A stretch of DNA of 64,000 bases from Branchiostoma floridae (taxonomy: Eukaryota > Chordata > Leptocardii > Amphioxiformes > Branchiostomatidae): contig NC_049983.1 in NCBI RefSeq assembly GCF_000003815.2, positions 23,152,380-23,216,379 of the forward strand, read 5' to 3'. The notes beneath the pieces were generated by a model. It made no database searches, was not told the origin of the DNA, and was given only the letters and a program-made list of their open reading frames with translations. Shown piece by piece: positions 9,925 to 20,183 of the stretch (positions are counted from its first letter, which is position 1; every line of letters begins with the position of its first letter). The translations under genes and the position numbers were made by a program.

Positions 9925-12303
9925 TTGTTTACTATGACGGAATGTACATCTGCTCTACGTAACATGACAAATTGCAGTCCCGGCCTAGATGGCCTTACTA
10001 CTGACTTTTATAAAGTCTTTTGGAGCAGAATAGGATCTATGGTTTTGAACTCACTAAATGAGGGCTACACGAAGAACCAGCTTTCTTCCACTCAACGTAA
10101 AGGGGTTATATCCTTACTCTTTAAAGGGGGTGAACACCAAGATTTAAGTAGAGACCAGCTGTCTAACTGGCGACCTATCTCAATCACAAATACGGACTAC
10201 AAAATAGGTGCAAAGATATTAGCAAGTAGATTACAGAACATTATCTCTCACATTGTTGGACCAGACCAAGTTGGATATATCAAGGGACGTAGTATTTTGA
10301 ATAACATACGAGCCATAGATGACATAATTTGCTTTACTAGAGATTCCAATGTTCCAGGTGCCATTCTCTTCTTAGATTACAGCAAAGCCTTTGATACTAT
10401 TTCCAAAGACCTCATTATAAAAGTTCTTGAAAAGTTCAATTTCGGTTCAGATTTTGTTCAGTGGGTAAAGGTATACACTAATAATGCCCGTAGTTGTATC
10501 AATCATTGTGGTCATATCTCTGAATGGTTTGATCTGGGAAGAGGTGTACGTCAAGGATGTCCCTTGTCTTCTCTTCTGTTTATTCTAGCCACAGAGCTCT
10601 TTGCTCTTAAAGTCCGCCAGTCTTCCGAAATCAAAGGTATTACATTATCTGGGCTTGGCGACTCCGATGTTGAATCTCGAATTTTTCAATATGCAGATGA
10701 TACTGAACTGATACTTGGTGACAAAATTTCTATTGATAGAAGTTTAGATATTATTAGACATTTTTCCGTTTTTTCTGGTCTAGTTTTGAATAAAGAAAAA
10801 ACAGTAGCCATGTGGCTAGGCCCTTGGAGACACTGCTCTGAACAAGCTAGTGGGCTAAAATGGTGCACCACAGCAAAATGCTTAGGGATTGTTTTCTCAT
10901 CTGCATGTTGTGCCTCTGAAGTAGAAGTAAATTGGAGCAAAAAATACTGTAAGATGAAAAACATTTTATCATCTTGGGCTTCACGCAACCTTAGTCTTAT
11001 AGGAAAAATAACAGTGCTCAAAAACCTTGTAGCTTCACAACTGTCTTACAGTTTTGGTGCACTTATACCACCGGATAGCTTCTTAAAGGATGTTAATTTG
11101 ATGTTTTACAGATTTATCTGGAAAAGAGATAGAGTAAAGCGTAATGTGATGGTTCAAGACTATTCAAAGGGAGGATTGAAAATGATAGATATAAGAATAA
11201 TGCACAAATGTTGTTTATTACGATCGATAAAAAAATTGTTATCCGGTAGTGAAACTCCTACTCCTACATGGAAGAAGATACAACTGTATTATTTTAAGAA
11301 GTTAGGACCTGATCTTTGTATATTGAGACATAACTGCTCGGCAGTCCATGTGTCATCTAAAGATTCACTGTTGCCCTTACCTCTCTATTACCGTAAACTC
11401 ATACTTACTTGGTATGAAATGAAACCTGTACAGAATGTCAATGATATTGAGGTAAATCAAGTAAATTGGCAATTGTTATGGAACAATGCTTGTATAAGTT
11501 ACAAGGGCAACATGCTTTATTTTAAGAAATGGATTAGACGACATATTCTTTATGTAAATGATATTGTGGATGATCAGGGTAACTTTATATCTTTTGATGA
11601 TGTAAAAGCTATTGTTGGTAATGATGCACATGTATTACTACAGTATCATGCTTTAATCAATTCAATTCCCAAACAATGGAAAGGTGTTTCTCGATTAGAC
11701 AACGAAGAATCTCCTAGTATCAAACTCTGTGGTAAAGACATCCGCTTACTAGACTCTATCTTCTTTAAGAATTTCTGTATCATGCAATACCAAGCAGTCC
11801 CAGTCTCACAGAATTTCTGGGAGAAACGATTTCCTATGTACGATTTTCGTTCCATTTCTTGGCATGTACTATGGAAATCTCCCTTCTTGACCACTAAAGA
11901 ACCCAAACTTATTAGTTTGCAATGGAAGATCTTGCATAATATTTATCCGACCAAAATACTGTTGCATAAGATGAGAATTGTAGAAAATAATAAGTGTATT
12001 TTTTGCGATATTATAGAATATATAGAGCATTTTTTCTTTGACTGTAAAATTGTTAAACCATTATGGGATTATGTGGAAAGTTTGTTTAGTTATTCCATAT
12101 CTCTCACTGTACATGACATTATGTTTGGATACAACCCTCATATGTTAAACAAGTTTCGGTACATCAATGAACTGCTGCTAGTTGCGAAACTATCCATTGT
12201 AAAATATAAGTCTACAGTGTCATCCCCGAATTCACTATGTCAAGATGCAGAAATCATTGTGAAAATTTTCAAATCAGAATGTATTCTTAGAAATATGATA
12301 TAA
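9925..12303 (+). CDS. LINE reverse transcriptase region (L1/Tx1-like)
   Basis: About 790 residues are open from the gap edge. RT motifs in order: SPGLDGLTTDFYKVFW, NWRPISITNTDYKI, GYIKGRSILNN, FLDYSKAFDT (about residue 150), GVRQGCPLSSLLF, and the catalytic YADD (about residue 255). Then come LNKEKTVAMWLG and KCLGIVFS. Near residue 690 a C-x2-C-x8-H-x4-C knuckle (CIFCDIIEYIEHFFFDC) of the zf-RVT type is seen. It acts in target-primed reverse transcription. This part is free of stops, but the upstream half of the same protein is broken, so the copy is probably dead. The initiating codon lies in or before the gap. Confidence 0.9.
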   Translation: MFTMTECTSALRNMTNCSPGLDGLTTDFYKVFWSRIGSMVLNSLNEGYTKNQLSSTQRKGVISLLFKGGEHQDLSRDQLSNWRPISITNTDYKIGAKILASRLQNIISHIVGPDQVGYIKGRSILNNIRAIDDIICFTRDSNVPGAILFLDYSKAFDTISKDLIIKVLEKFNFGSDFVQWVKVYTNNARSCINHCGHISEWFDLGRGVRQGCPLSSLLFILATELFALKVRQSSEIKGITLSGLGDSDVESRIFQYADDTELILGDKISIDRSLDIIRHFSVFSGLVLNKEKTVAMWLGPWRHCSEQASGLKWCTTAKCLGIVFSSACCASEVEVNWSKKYCKMKNILSSWASRNLSLIGKITVLKNLVASQLSYSFGALIPPDSFLKDVNLMFYRFIWKRDRVKRNVMVQDYSKGGLKMIDIRIMHKCCLLRSIKKLLSGSETPTPTWKKIQLYYFKKLGPDLCILRHNCSAVHVSSKDSLLPLPLYYRKLILTWYEMKPVQNVNDIEVNQVNWQLLWNNACISYKGNMLYFKKWIRRHILYVNDIVDDQGNFISFDDVKAIVGNDAHVLLQYHALINSIPKQWKGVSRLDNEESPSIKLCGKDIRLLDSIFFKNFCIMQYQAVPVSQNFWEKRFPMYDFRSISWHVLWKSPFLTTKEPKLISLQWKILHNIYPTKILLHKMRIVENNKCIFCDIIEYIEHFFFDCKIVKPLWDYVESLFSYSISLTVHDIMFGYNPHMLNKFRYINELLLVAKLSIVKYKSTVSSPNSLCQDAEIIVKIFKSECILRNMI

Positions 12304-12388
12304 GCTACACATTGTACAGCTTTCTGTGACATGTAATAAAGTGCCGTGACGAACACGGAATCCGGAAAAAAAAAAAAAAAAAAAAAAA

Positions 12389-12650
12389 GACTTCCAAGTA
12401 GCAACTTGCTAGATATTGTGTTCTTGACTAATCACATCATTCTGATGACTGAAAACATAATTTTATGTGTAAGGTCATCTCATATACGAAGGAACTGAAC
12501 ACAATGTAGATCAATACAATGTGTACTATGACATGCTAGTGGTGAGAGTACTGAATATTGGTACCAACTAAGCAGTACGTGTACATCTTTGTTTTGTCAT
12601 GAAGTCCAGGAAGATGAATGGCGTGCCCTAGGGCACGTCCCTTATGGATT
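12389..12650 (+). repeat. Duplicate of the 5' flank of the LRR-Ig gene (copy A)
   Basis: Begins exactly after the LINE poly(A) with GACTTCCAAGTAGCAACTTG. It matches 15371-15742 over most of its length, including GACATGCTAGTGGTGAGAGT and the segment ATCTTTGTTTTGTCATGAAG. Copy A lacks about 95 bp present in copy B (around 15507-15600). No LRR coding sequence follows it. Confidence 0.8.
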
Positions 12651-13216
12651 TTTAACAAACGCGAGCCGTAGCGAAGTCAAATTGTACTGCTTGCTAAAGA
12701 AAAAAGCACCATGCTTAAGCTTCGTGTTTATTTTCAGATTCGACGAAGTTACCTGTAAATTACCTTATAGGGTTGATCCTTTCATTGTGGCGATGGATAT
12801 TTGACGTTTGCATGTCTATTCCTATTCAAGTTTAGAAGCAAAACGCTAATCAATTTAGTACACCAATAGCAATGGAAGATATCGATGTATTCACTCAAAC
12901 AATCTGGCCACCGTTGCCCCACGTTGACTACAGCTGTACATATAAGAACAATGATGTTGTTGTCAATCTTGGTTAATGAGATTAATTGTAAAATGTGATT
13001 AGACATGGCTTCTGGAATGTTACAAAGATTGGTACCAATACAAAGCAAAGTTGCCATATGAACTATACAGTAGCTTTTTCTTGGTACTATGATAAGGTAT
13101 GATTCGATACAGAAACTTGGCCTCAGAATTGCACAGTGCATTATGGCACTCTCCGAGATGATACATGAAGCCTCTCGCAATGTGCCCGAGCTGGGCTATG
13201 AACCCTAAACCACTAC
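12651..13216. other. No gene seen
   Basis: Non-coding. Short frames here have no domain signature. The end abuts a TA-flanked transposon. Confidence 0.4.
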
Positions 13217-14084
13217 AGTCAAACCTGTCTATAGCGGCCACTCAAGGGACTGGTCAAAATTTGCCACTATGGAGAGTTGGCCACTACAGAGAATATGCTG
13301 ATTAATTCACAACAAGCAATAGGTTACACATGGTTTTAGTAACCATCGATCTTTATTCACATAATACAGTACTTTACATGTAATGCAATAATTGTTACAC
13401 TATATGCGTTAAGAAAACAAAAGCTATAAAAAGTTTTAAATTTTCTACACTTGATATTGTCTGAAGAGATCGTCATATTTCTTTGATCCTTGGATCGGAT
13501 TGGATCCGAGTTTGATACTTCACCGTCCTAGTGTTCCCGCTCGCGTTCACACCTCAGATTCCACCATTATGCTAATGTGGTACTCACAAGAAAAGTCTAG
13601 TCATTTTAGACTTATCTCTTAATAGATGTAAGAATAAAATCCACCATAGTCTGACGTTCATATCATTTTATCTGCGTAACAATTTATTTTAAATATTTTG
13701 TAATGTAAATTAACCTCAGCGATAGCGTATTAGAACGTAACTTTACCACAATTTACCTCCACAATAGCTGTGTCGTCTGTTGACCTTATATGGCCTCGTT
13801 TGTCGGGAGAAAGTCAATTTCTTTGAAAATAAAGAGCTTTTAAATCCGACGAAGGGTCGCTGTATGGCCGAATGTGTGCTATACCGTAGATCAGCCGTCC
13901 TCGTGGCCGTAATCGGCAGTGTTTCTGTATCTGCGGGACCGGAAATCGTGTGGCCGTGGCCGCGTTCGACGGGTGGCCGCTGAGCCTATTTCTTAATCAT
14001 TACGAATCCAAGGGACCAACAAAAAGTGGCCACTATGGCCAGGTGGCCGGTATGAAAAGGTGGCCGCTAATACAGGTTTGACTG
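13217..14084. mobile_element. Non-autonomous DNA transposon, CAGTCAAACCTG ends, TA target
   Basis: The left terminus CAGTCAAACCTGTCTATAGC and the right terminus (complement CAGTCAAACCTGTATTAGC) are inverted and bordered by TA on both sides (13215-13216, 14085-14086). Subterminal GGCCACT/GTGGCC motifs are repeated inward. There is no transposase frame. The TA target suggests a Tc1/mariner-type helper; this is inferred. Confidence 0.85.
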
Positions 14085-14650
14085 TATCACAAGCATTAAA
14101 GAAATTTACTATTTTAACCAAATCCAAATATCTCCGAAGTTGGGTTGTGTTACAGCTTGCGCCACAAACATATCACTAAAAAAAACACCAGCTTTGCAGG
14201 CATGCAGCTGAGTGTTCCTGCTGATATGACATACCATACTAGCTTTGTAGACACGCCACAGGAGCTAGCAATATGCATATCTTATATTTTCATTAAACAT
14301 CCTGTCACATGATAACCCTGTAGAATAAAATTCCAGGCTGTATGATTAAATGTCAGAGGAATTCATTCAAAATTTAAATTTTGATATTCAGTTCTCATTC
14401 TCTTATCATGGGCAATCTTTAATAGACAATGTCACCCTTAATCTTCAAGAAACAAAGCAGCTAAACTGAAGTATGACTGGGGTGAAGCTGGGGGCCACTG
14501 TTTTGGCATATTAACGCCATTCTTGTGACCGTCCCGTTCGAAGCTCCTCGGGACTTCCTCTGCACTGGGAGTGTTGCTCGCACGGCTGCCCAGGCCAATT
14601 CGTGTTCGAATTTTTACGGTGATATTCGGTTACCTATCTTAGGCACGCTA

Positions 14651-15006
14651 AGGCCACACCGATTTAATTTCTTGGTTCACGGATTCGCTCGCTCCTATTT
14701 TTTGGAAAATAAAAATAAAAATTACTACTCAGCAAATTTTCAACATTAATGAAACCATTCACCAACTTTCTGGTATAGCAAATTGGCCTTTATATTATAA
14801 GCTCCTTAAAGTGAGGGTACAGGTGCTGTTACTGTACAAAAATAGTGTTTTTGTACTTTTTTCAAGCTGAAAACTTTTTTCTTTATGTTTTGGATTAGCC
14901 GTTACCTTTACCCCAACCATTTTACAATTTTTATTTTTATTTCGCCCTCTCGCTCCATATTTTTTATGAAAAATCCGTGAACCAAGAAATTAAATTGGTG
15001 TGGCCT
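14651..15006. mobile_element. MITE with AGGCCACACC ends
   Basis: The left arm AGGCCACACCGATTTAATTT, then CTTGGTTCACGGATT, is mirrored at the right end (complement reads AGGCCACACCAATTTAATTT). The arms continue imperfectly to CGCTCGCTCC and ATAAAAATAAAAATT, about 90 bp each. It is 356 bp and has no coding capacity. Confidence 0.85.
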
Positions 15007-15370
15007 GACAATAAATCAGAAAGACCGAATATAAAACCCCAAAAAAATCGCCTGTCAGAAAAAAAAAATTGATTAGCGGGACCAAGCTTGTAAAACACAC
15101 CTGGAGCCAGTCATATTTTTACCGAGCTTGCTGACATTGGAGCTCAAAAGGTCTTTTTTCTTCTGCAGACGCACTTGAATGTTTCTGTCGGGACATTTCT
15201 TCAGGACACTTCTCTAAGGGTAAGTTTTTACCATTGTCGTATGTCTGGGACTCTTCTGCTTGTAAGTAAGGCTTATTATCTAGGATCCAGATGAATTGAG
15301 CAAAGGTGACCCCTTTTGGGAGATTACATTGTGGATTTCTGTGAAAATCTGATATTATGCCCTAAATCAA

Positions 15371-15742
15371 GACTTCCAAGTGGCAACTTGCTAGATATTG
15401 TGTGATTGACTAATTGCATCATTCTGATGACTTAAAACATATATTGAAGGTTAATCTCATATATACGAAGGTACTGAACACAATGTGGATCAATGCAATG
15501 TATACATCGTACTATCATATACTTGTTGTTGCTGTCGTCTCTCTAACCGCTTCAATACGTCGGTAGTTGGTCACATGTGGTTTCCTTCCCTTCCATCCCT
15601 GACATGCTAGTGGTGAGAGTACTGAATATTGGTACCAACTTACTACCAACTAAGTAGTACATGTACATCTTTGTTTTGTCATGAAGTCCAGGAAGATTAA
15701 TGCCGTGACATATGGCACGTCACTAACGGATTTTCAAATAAA
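15371..15742 (+). promoter_or_regulatory. 5' flanking/promoter-proximal block of the LRR-Ig gene (copy B)
   Basis: This block lies 260-630 bp upstream of the ATG at 16001 and is shared with 12389-12650. Similarity between two copies next to different sequences suggests that a promoter-containing segment was duplicated. I could not identify a transcription start or a clear TATA box, so the regulatory role is inferred from position. Confidence 0.45.
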
Positions 15743-16000
15743 GTCTCAAAGTATAATTTTAAAACAGCGAAAACAGATACAAGTTAGATTGCTGAGAAGC
15801 AATCTGGATTAACTCTTGTCTGAAATTTGTTAGGACTTTTTGGCAAGGAAGGTCTATAGCTAAATATTACGCTGCTGTCAGCTATCAGAAAATAAAGGCA
15901 TTTATTTTAGAAACATAACTTTTGTTTCGAATGTCTAAAAAGAATTTATAGTACTCATAAGTTACATGTTTACCTCCCTGCATCAGAACATAGAGGAAGC

Positions 16001-18037
16001 ATGGGTGGAAAGCTGCTAGCGTCCCTGTTGTCCCTTTTGATCATCCTGAAGGTGTTTGGATCAACCGACCCGAACTGCGACATAGATGGTTCTACTGTTA
16101 CCTGCCGGCACAAGAACCTCACCAGTGTTGCTCAGAACCTGTTGGCAAACCTGCCAGCAGGCCTGGCAGCATTCATCACCCACCTTGATTTTCGGCAAAA
16201 TATAATGCCCACAACATTAGATCGGTCTTTTTTGTCACATGCACGTGCACAGTTTGTTAGCTTGGTACATCTAGAGCTAGCAGACAATGGTATTGCCAAA
16301 ATCGATAGAAACGCATTCTATAACTTGCCAGATCTGACATATTTGGGTCTTTCTGAGAACCGCCTATCCAACCTTAGTGCTGACATGTTTACAGGGCTGG
16401 GAAACTTGCAAGAACTACGTCTTGAGCGTAATGAAATCAATGATATTCAGGCTGGAACGTTCAGTGCAACACCGAAATTACTAACCTTATACTTGCAGGT
16501 TAACAACTTGACAAACATCAATGCCGAAATTTTTGCAGGGCTGGGAAACTTGCATGATCTTAGATTGGACGGCAATAAGATTGATGATATTCGGGCTGGA
16601 GCTTTCAGTTCAACACTACAGCTTACAATATTGTACCTTCACAAGAACGAGTTACAGAACCTCAGATCTGGCATGTTCACAGGGCTGGGAAACTTGCAGG
16701 ACCTTAGGCTGTACAGTAATGACATCAGTTATATTCAGGCTGGAACTTTCAATTCAACACCACAACTGACCACCTTGTACCTTCACATGAACGAGTTACA
16801 GAACCTCAGATCTGGCATGTTCACAGGGCTGGGAAACTTGGAAGAGCTTACGCTGTACAGTAATGACATCAGTGATATTCAGGCTGGAACTTTCAATTCA
16901 ACACCACAACTGACCCGCTTGAAACTGGTTGAGAACAAATTAGCAAACCTCAGATCTGACACGTTCACAGGGCTGGGAAAGTTGCAGACACTTGAGCTGG
17001 ACAATAACAAGTTAACAAACCTCAGATCTGACATGTTCACAGGGCTTGGAAACTTGCAGGAACTTTACCTTAGCTATAATGAGATCAGTGATATTCAGGG
17101 TAGAACTTTCAATTCAACACCACAACTGACAAACTTGAGGCTGTATAATAACAAGTTAACAAACCTCAGATCTGACATGTTTGCAGGGCTGGGAAACTTG
17201 GAAGAACTTAGGCTGTGGGGTAATGAGATCAGTGATATTCAGGTTGGAACATTCAGTCCAACGCAACATCTGCGCATCTTATGGCTGTATCAGAATAGAC
17301 TTGAAGTCCTTAACGCAGATATGGTGGCAGTATTGTCATCAATCTCTAATGTAGATATCAACAACAACCCCTGGCAGTGCGACTGTAGAATGATCCCCTT
17401 CAGGCAACTGATGAGTGGGTCGACTCCTTGGTGGTCTGATTCATTTGAAAACCAAATCACATGTGACGGACCTATCAGCAGAAACTTACGCGGAGAAAAG
17501 CTTAAAAATCTGCGTATTGAAGATCTGATCTGTGAAGAGCCAACAATAGTGAGGTTTGGGAAGGGTGACAATAACACAATAGTAGAGGGTGAGACACTCT
17601 ATTTGGTCTGTGAAGCTTCAGGAATCCCCACGCCAGACATCAAAGTCACCCTCCCATCTGGAGTGAATGCAACTGTTGAGTCAGGTGGGAGGGTGACTGT
17701 GGATGTGGATGGTGCCATCATCATAACCAATGTCACCGCAGCAGCAGATGCTGGCCTGTATCTCTGCATTGCAACAAGTCCTGTTGGCTCAACGTTTGCC
17801 TCACTGATTATCTATGTCCACGAAGCTCCCACTCTGTCCATACCTGTGCTCGTTGGCTCTGTGTGTGGCGCATTAGGAGTTTCTCTCCTTGTTGGCACCA
17901 TCATTCTCACAATCTGGTGCAAGATGAAGGCCCAGAACCCTCCCTCAGGCCCATCCAATCCAGTCGTTTTCAGTAGCGCAGCAGCTAGTGTCACGATCAC
18001 TGGTCATGATCAAACAGGGCAGGGTGGGCCAAAGTGA
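16001..18037 (+). CDS. LRR-Ig single-pass membrane protein (complete, single exon)
   Basis: A 678-residue protein encoded without introns. Order: signal peptide (1-20, LLASLLSLLIILKVFG); an N-terminal cap with two Cys (CDIDGSTVTC, 26-35); about 16 leucine-rich repeats (about 59-447), mostly exactly 24 residues; a Cys-rich C-cap (NPWQCDCRM ... C ... C, about 455-510); one Ig domain (about 511-602, CEASG ... DAGLYLCIA); a membrane segment (about 612-640, IPVLVGSVCGALGVSLLVGT); a short tail of about 35 residues with no Tyr motif. The architecture is that of LRRIG/AMIGO/LINGO-like adhesion or innate receptors, a group greatly expanded in lancelets. Start chosen: first ATG after stops, directly before the signal peptide. 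ATTAAA at 18121 is a possible poly(A) signal. The paralogue at 2-1555 shares the Ig end but has a completely different tail. Confidence 0.9.
   Translation: MGGKLLASLLSLLIILKVFGSTDPNCDIDGSTVTCRHKNLTSVAQNLLANLPAGLAAFITHLDFRQNIMPTTLDRSFLSHARAQFVSLVHLELADNGIAKIDRNAFYNLPDLTYLGLSENRLSNLSADMFTGLGNLQELRLERNEINDIQAGTFSATPKLLTLYLQVNNLTNINAEIFAGLGNLHDLRLDGNKIDDIRAGAFSSTLQLTILYLHKNELQNLRSGMFTGLGNLQDLRLYSNDISYIQAGTFNSTPQLTTLYLHMNELQNLRSGMFTGLGNLEELTLYSNDISDIQAGTFNSTPQLTRLKLVENKLANLRSDTFTGLGKLQTLELDNNKLTNLRSDMFTGLGNLQELYLSYNEISDIQGRTFNSTPQLTNLRLYNNKLTNLRSDMFAGLGNLEELRLWGNEISDIQVGTFSPTQHLRILWLYQNRLEVLNADMVAVLSSISNVDINNNPWQCDCRMIPFRQLMSGSTPWWSDSFENQITCDGPISRNLRGEKLKNLRIEDLICEEPTIVRFGKGDNNTIVEGETLYLVCEASGIPTPDIKVTLPSGVNATVESGGRVTVDVDGAIIITNVTAAADAGLYLCIATSPVGSTFASLIIYVHEAPTLSIPVLVGSVCGALGVSLLVGTIILTIWCKMKAQNPPSGPSNPVVFSSAAASVTITGHDQTGQGGPK
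16406..17269 (+). repeat. Dimeric 144-bp repeat within the LRR coding region
   Basis: LRRs 4-15 alternate between type A (ends SDIQAGTFNSTPQ) and type B (ends NLRSDMFTGLGN), so the unit of duplication is two LRRs, 48 codons. The pattern slips once: LRRs 11 and 12 are both type B. Neighbouring dimers are near-identical at the DNA level (for example GGGCTGGGAAACTTG recurs every 144 bp). Confidence 0.85.
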
Positions 18038-18189
18038 ATCCTTGAAAGATGCCTGAAGCTCAAAAACATATCCCTTGGTATCCTGATCCTTGAATTTTCT
18101 GGGACTTCATAAGTCCCCCTATTAAAACATTTAAAACCTAAAATATTTCAAGATTTCGCCTTAACACGGGATATACTCGCAAGTAAGTC

Positions 18190-18350
18190 CCTCAAGCCCA
18201 ACCAATCCAGCCGTTTTCAGTAGTGCTTTAGCTTAATAGCTAGTGTCACGATCACTGGGCATGATCAGAGAGAGGAGGAGGGGGCCCAGGCCGCAAGTTG
18301 ACTCTTGAAAGATGCATGAAATTCAAAAACATGTACCCGGGCATTTTGAT
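18190..18350 (+). repeat. Tandem copy of the LRR-Ig gene's last codons and 3' UTR
   Basis: This stretch repeats 17947-18110 at an offset of about 243 bp: CCAATCCAGYCGTTTTCAGT, GCTAGTGTCACGATCACTGG, and CTTGAAAGATGC after the position equal to the stop codon. It lies beyond the TGA at 18035-18037 and holds in-frame changes (TTAGCTTAATAG), so it is non-coding debris. Confidence 0.85.
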
Positions 18351-19196
18351 ACTTGGTTTTATTCATTTACACGTTTTAAAATCAACTTACAAAGCATACT
18401 GAAAGAGCAAACTAGAACCCGTGCCGGGGACAGAAAAACAATGAGCCCCCATCATAGTTAACAAATAACATGGTAGATGTGAAAAGTCAGAAAATAGTAA
18501 TGATAATGTAATTACAAATCAGTGAATAATGATGATAGCAAATGGGATCAAAATAAAACATAATTGATGATTAGATATGAAACTTATACATTAAGTGATA
18601 ACATAACACTTAACTTTTTAACAAAACAATATAATCACACGAGTCAGGGGTAGGAGGAACCCCTTACATCCTTGGTCGGAAGTCCTCCCAGGAGACGGAT
18701 ACTCCGAACAATAAAGCCACCCCAAAAAAATGATTTCGTTATGGTGGCTTTGAAAAGGCGTCTCCTGACACCTGTTTCGCCATACAGGTGTCAGATGTGC
18801 ATGGAGAACCTCAATAAAAAATCTAATGCAAAGATGAAAATAATTTCCTTCGTTTGTCGTTATCAGTTGTGGTGTTGACTTTTGAACATTATTCCAGGAA
18901 AGCTGTGTGCTTTGCAAGGCATTGTAAAGTCAATTGGCAGTTTTTGAGACAGACTTTTTGTCATATTCAGCCAAACAAAATACTTAAACAAAATACTAAA
19001 CGTGTCCATGTAACTAAGTCATAAAATCTTATGCAAATACCACTCATATGTAAACCAAGTTTGGATAGTTTCTACGGTAAGACAACACTTTATGAAGTTT
19101 AGACGTTCTAGTATGAATTTGTTCTGCCAGCTCACTCTAGTGATGGTGAAGAGTGATGGATGTCACTGGAAACGTCCAGAAGTAATCCCTGAATAT
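18351..19196. other. No gene seen
   Basis: AT-rich non-coding sequence. A short hairpin (CACCTGTTTCGCCATACAGGTG-like) occurs near 18770. Nothing else was recognised. Confidence 0.4.
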
Positions 19197-19224
19197 TGAA
19201 TTGAATTGAATTGAATTGAATTGA
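19197..19224. repeat. (TTGAA)n pentanucleotide microsatellite
   Basis: Five to six TTGAA units, directly followed by a LINE 3'-end fragment. Such arrays commonly mark LINE 3' junctions. Confidence 0.8.
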
Positions 19225-19228
19225 AAAC

Positions 19229-19425
19229 AATAATTGAAGAAGTTTATTTGCAAGTTCGTGCCCGAGGGCTAATTACAAGTACATGGTATAAACGTAGTAG
19301 ATATACAAGTGACAATTATGAACAATATTCTACTCTAATACTAGTGTTGGCCAACTCTAAACGGGTTGGGTTTGACTTTTTTTTTGGAAGCAGAGGGAGA
19401 CGAAAAGCCCTTTTCTAAAATTTGT
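19229..19425 (-). mobile_element. LINE 3'-end fragment, copy 1 of a pair
   Basis: Shares about 190 bp with 20548-20745 (AAGTTTATTTGCAAGTTCGT ... CAAGTACATGGTATAAAC ... GCAGAGGGAGACGAAAAG). Read on the minus strand, it ends GCAAATAAACTTCTTC, i.e. an AATAAA followed by a TTC-rich tail, typical of a LINE 3' end. No coding sequence remains. Confidence 0.6.
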
Positions 19426-19724
19426 GGGTTCTGCGATTTCAAGAGAAAAGTGTCTTTCTGTTCGTTTGTCAATGTGGGGAAGTTGGGATAAGTCTTTGTG
19501 GCTTCTCTAAGCTGAGTGATTCTTTCGGTTTGGTTGAATGAATATTTGGAAATAAAATGTGTTTCGTCCCCCACTGCTTTAGATGTACATTATTAAAAAA
19601 TTATTTCACGAACTGGTCGATATTGAATTTTACCTGTCAGTGAATATCATTTACCTGGATGTATAGCCTCTTTCATCGTAAATAACAAGAGATATTTGAA
19701 TGTTTACTCATTACGATTATTAAC

Positions 19725-20105
19725 TTTTCAACTCCAACCGTATAGAGAATGAAGTCCATTTTATAATAGAGTGTTCTTTATACAATGACATGCGCAACAC
19801 TTTTATCAGTGCTCTCAGTGTAGNNNNNNNNNNNNNNNNNNNNNNNNNNNNNNNNNNNNNNNNNNNNNNNNNNNNNNNNNNNNNNNNNNNNNNNNNNNNN
19901 NNNNNNNNNNNNNNNNNNNNNNNNNNNNNNNNNNNNNNNNNNNNNNNNNNNNNNNNNNNNNNNNNNNNATAGCATAGTTACAGATGTATTGTTTATTCAA
20001 TTGTAATGCTACATGTTATAGTACTTAGTCTTTAGTATCACATCATGGGATTGCTGGCAGTTAGCCCACATGGGCAGGAACACGCAAATAAAGATCATCA
20101 TTAAG
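19725..20105 (+). mobile_element. LINE C-terminal fragment and 3' UTR
   Basis: The frame just before the gap (19824-19968) reads RIENEVHFIIECSLYNDMRN, matching the H-F-x2-E-C-x2-Y-x2-[LM]-R motif at the end of many LINE polymerases. After the gap the sequence ends with AACACGCAAATAAAGATCATCAT, a LINE-like 3' terminus (AATAAAG plus ATC repeats). The remainder is lost or in the gap. Confidence 0.55.
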
Positions 20106-20183
20106 TTGCCAATGTTAAAGATGCGCGAGTGCGCAAGAGCTGTCAAAGCATGCCTGAAATTTTGACTTTCATATAGTGCTACC

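Larger units (their letters stand above)
8718..12388 (+). mobile_element. Non-LTR retrotransposon, L1/Tx1-like, decayed
   Basis: An APE-type endonuclease region (8718-9301), a linker (9302-9571), a gap (9582-9924) and a long reverse transcriptase region (9925-12303) are followed by AATAAA at 12335-12340 and a 23-base poly(A) at 12366-12388. This is the expected 3' end of an L1-type insertion. The 5' end is hidden by the gap at 8618-8717. Two lesions are visible in the endonuclease/linker part; the polymerase part is open. The target duplication cannot be read because the 5' junction is missing. Confidence 0.9.
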
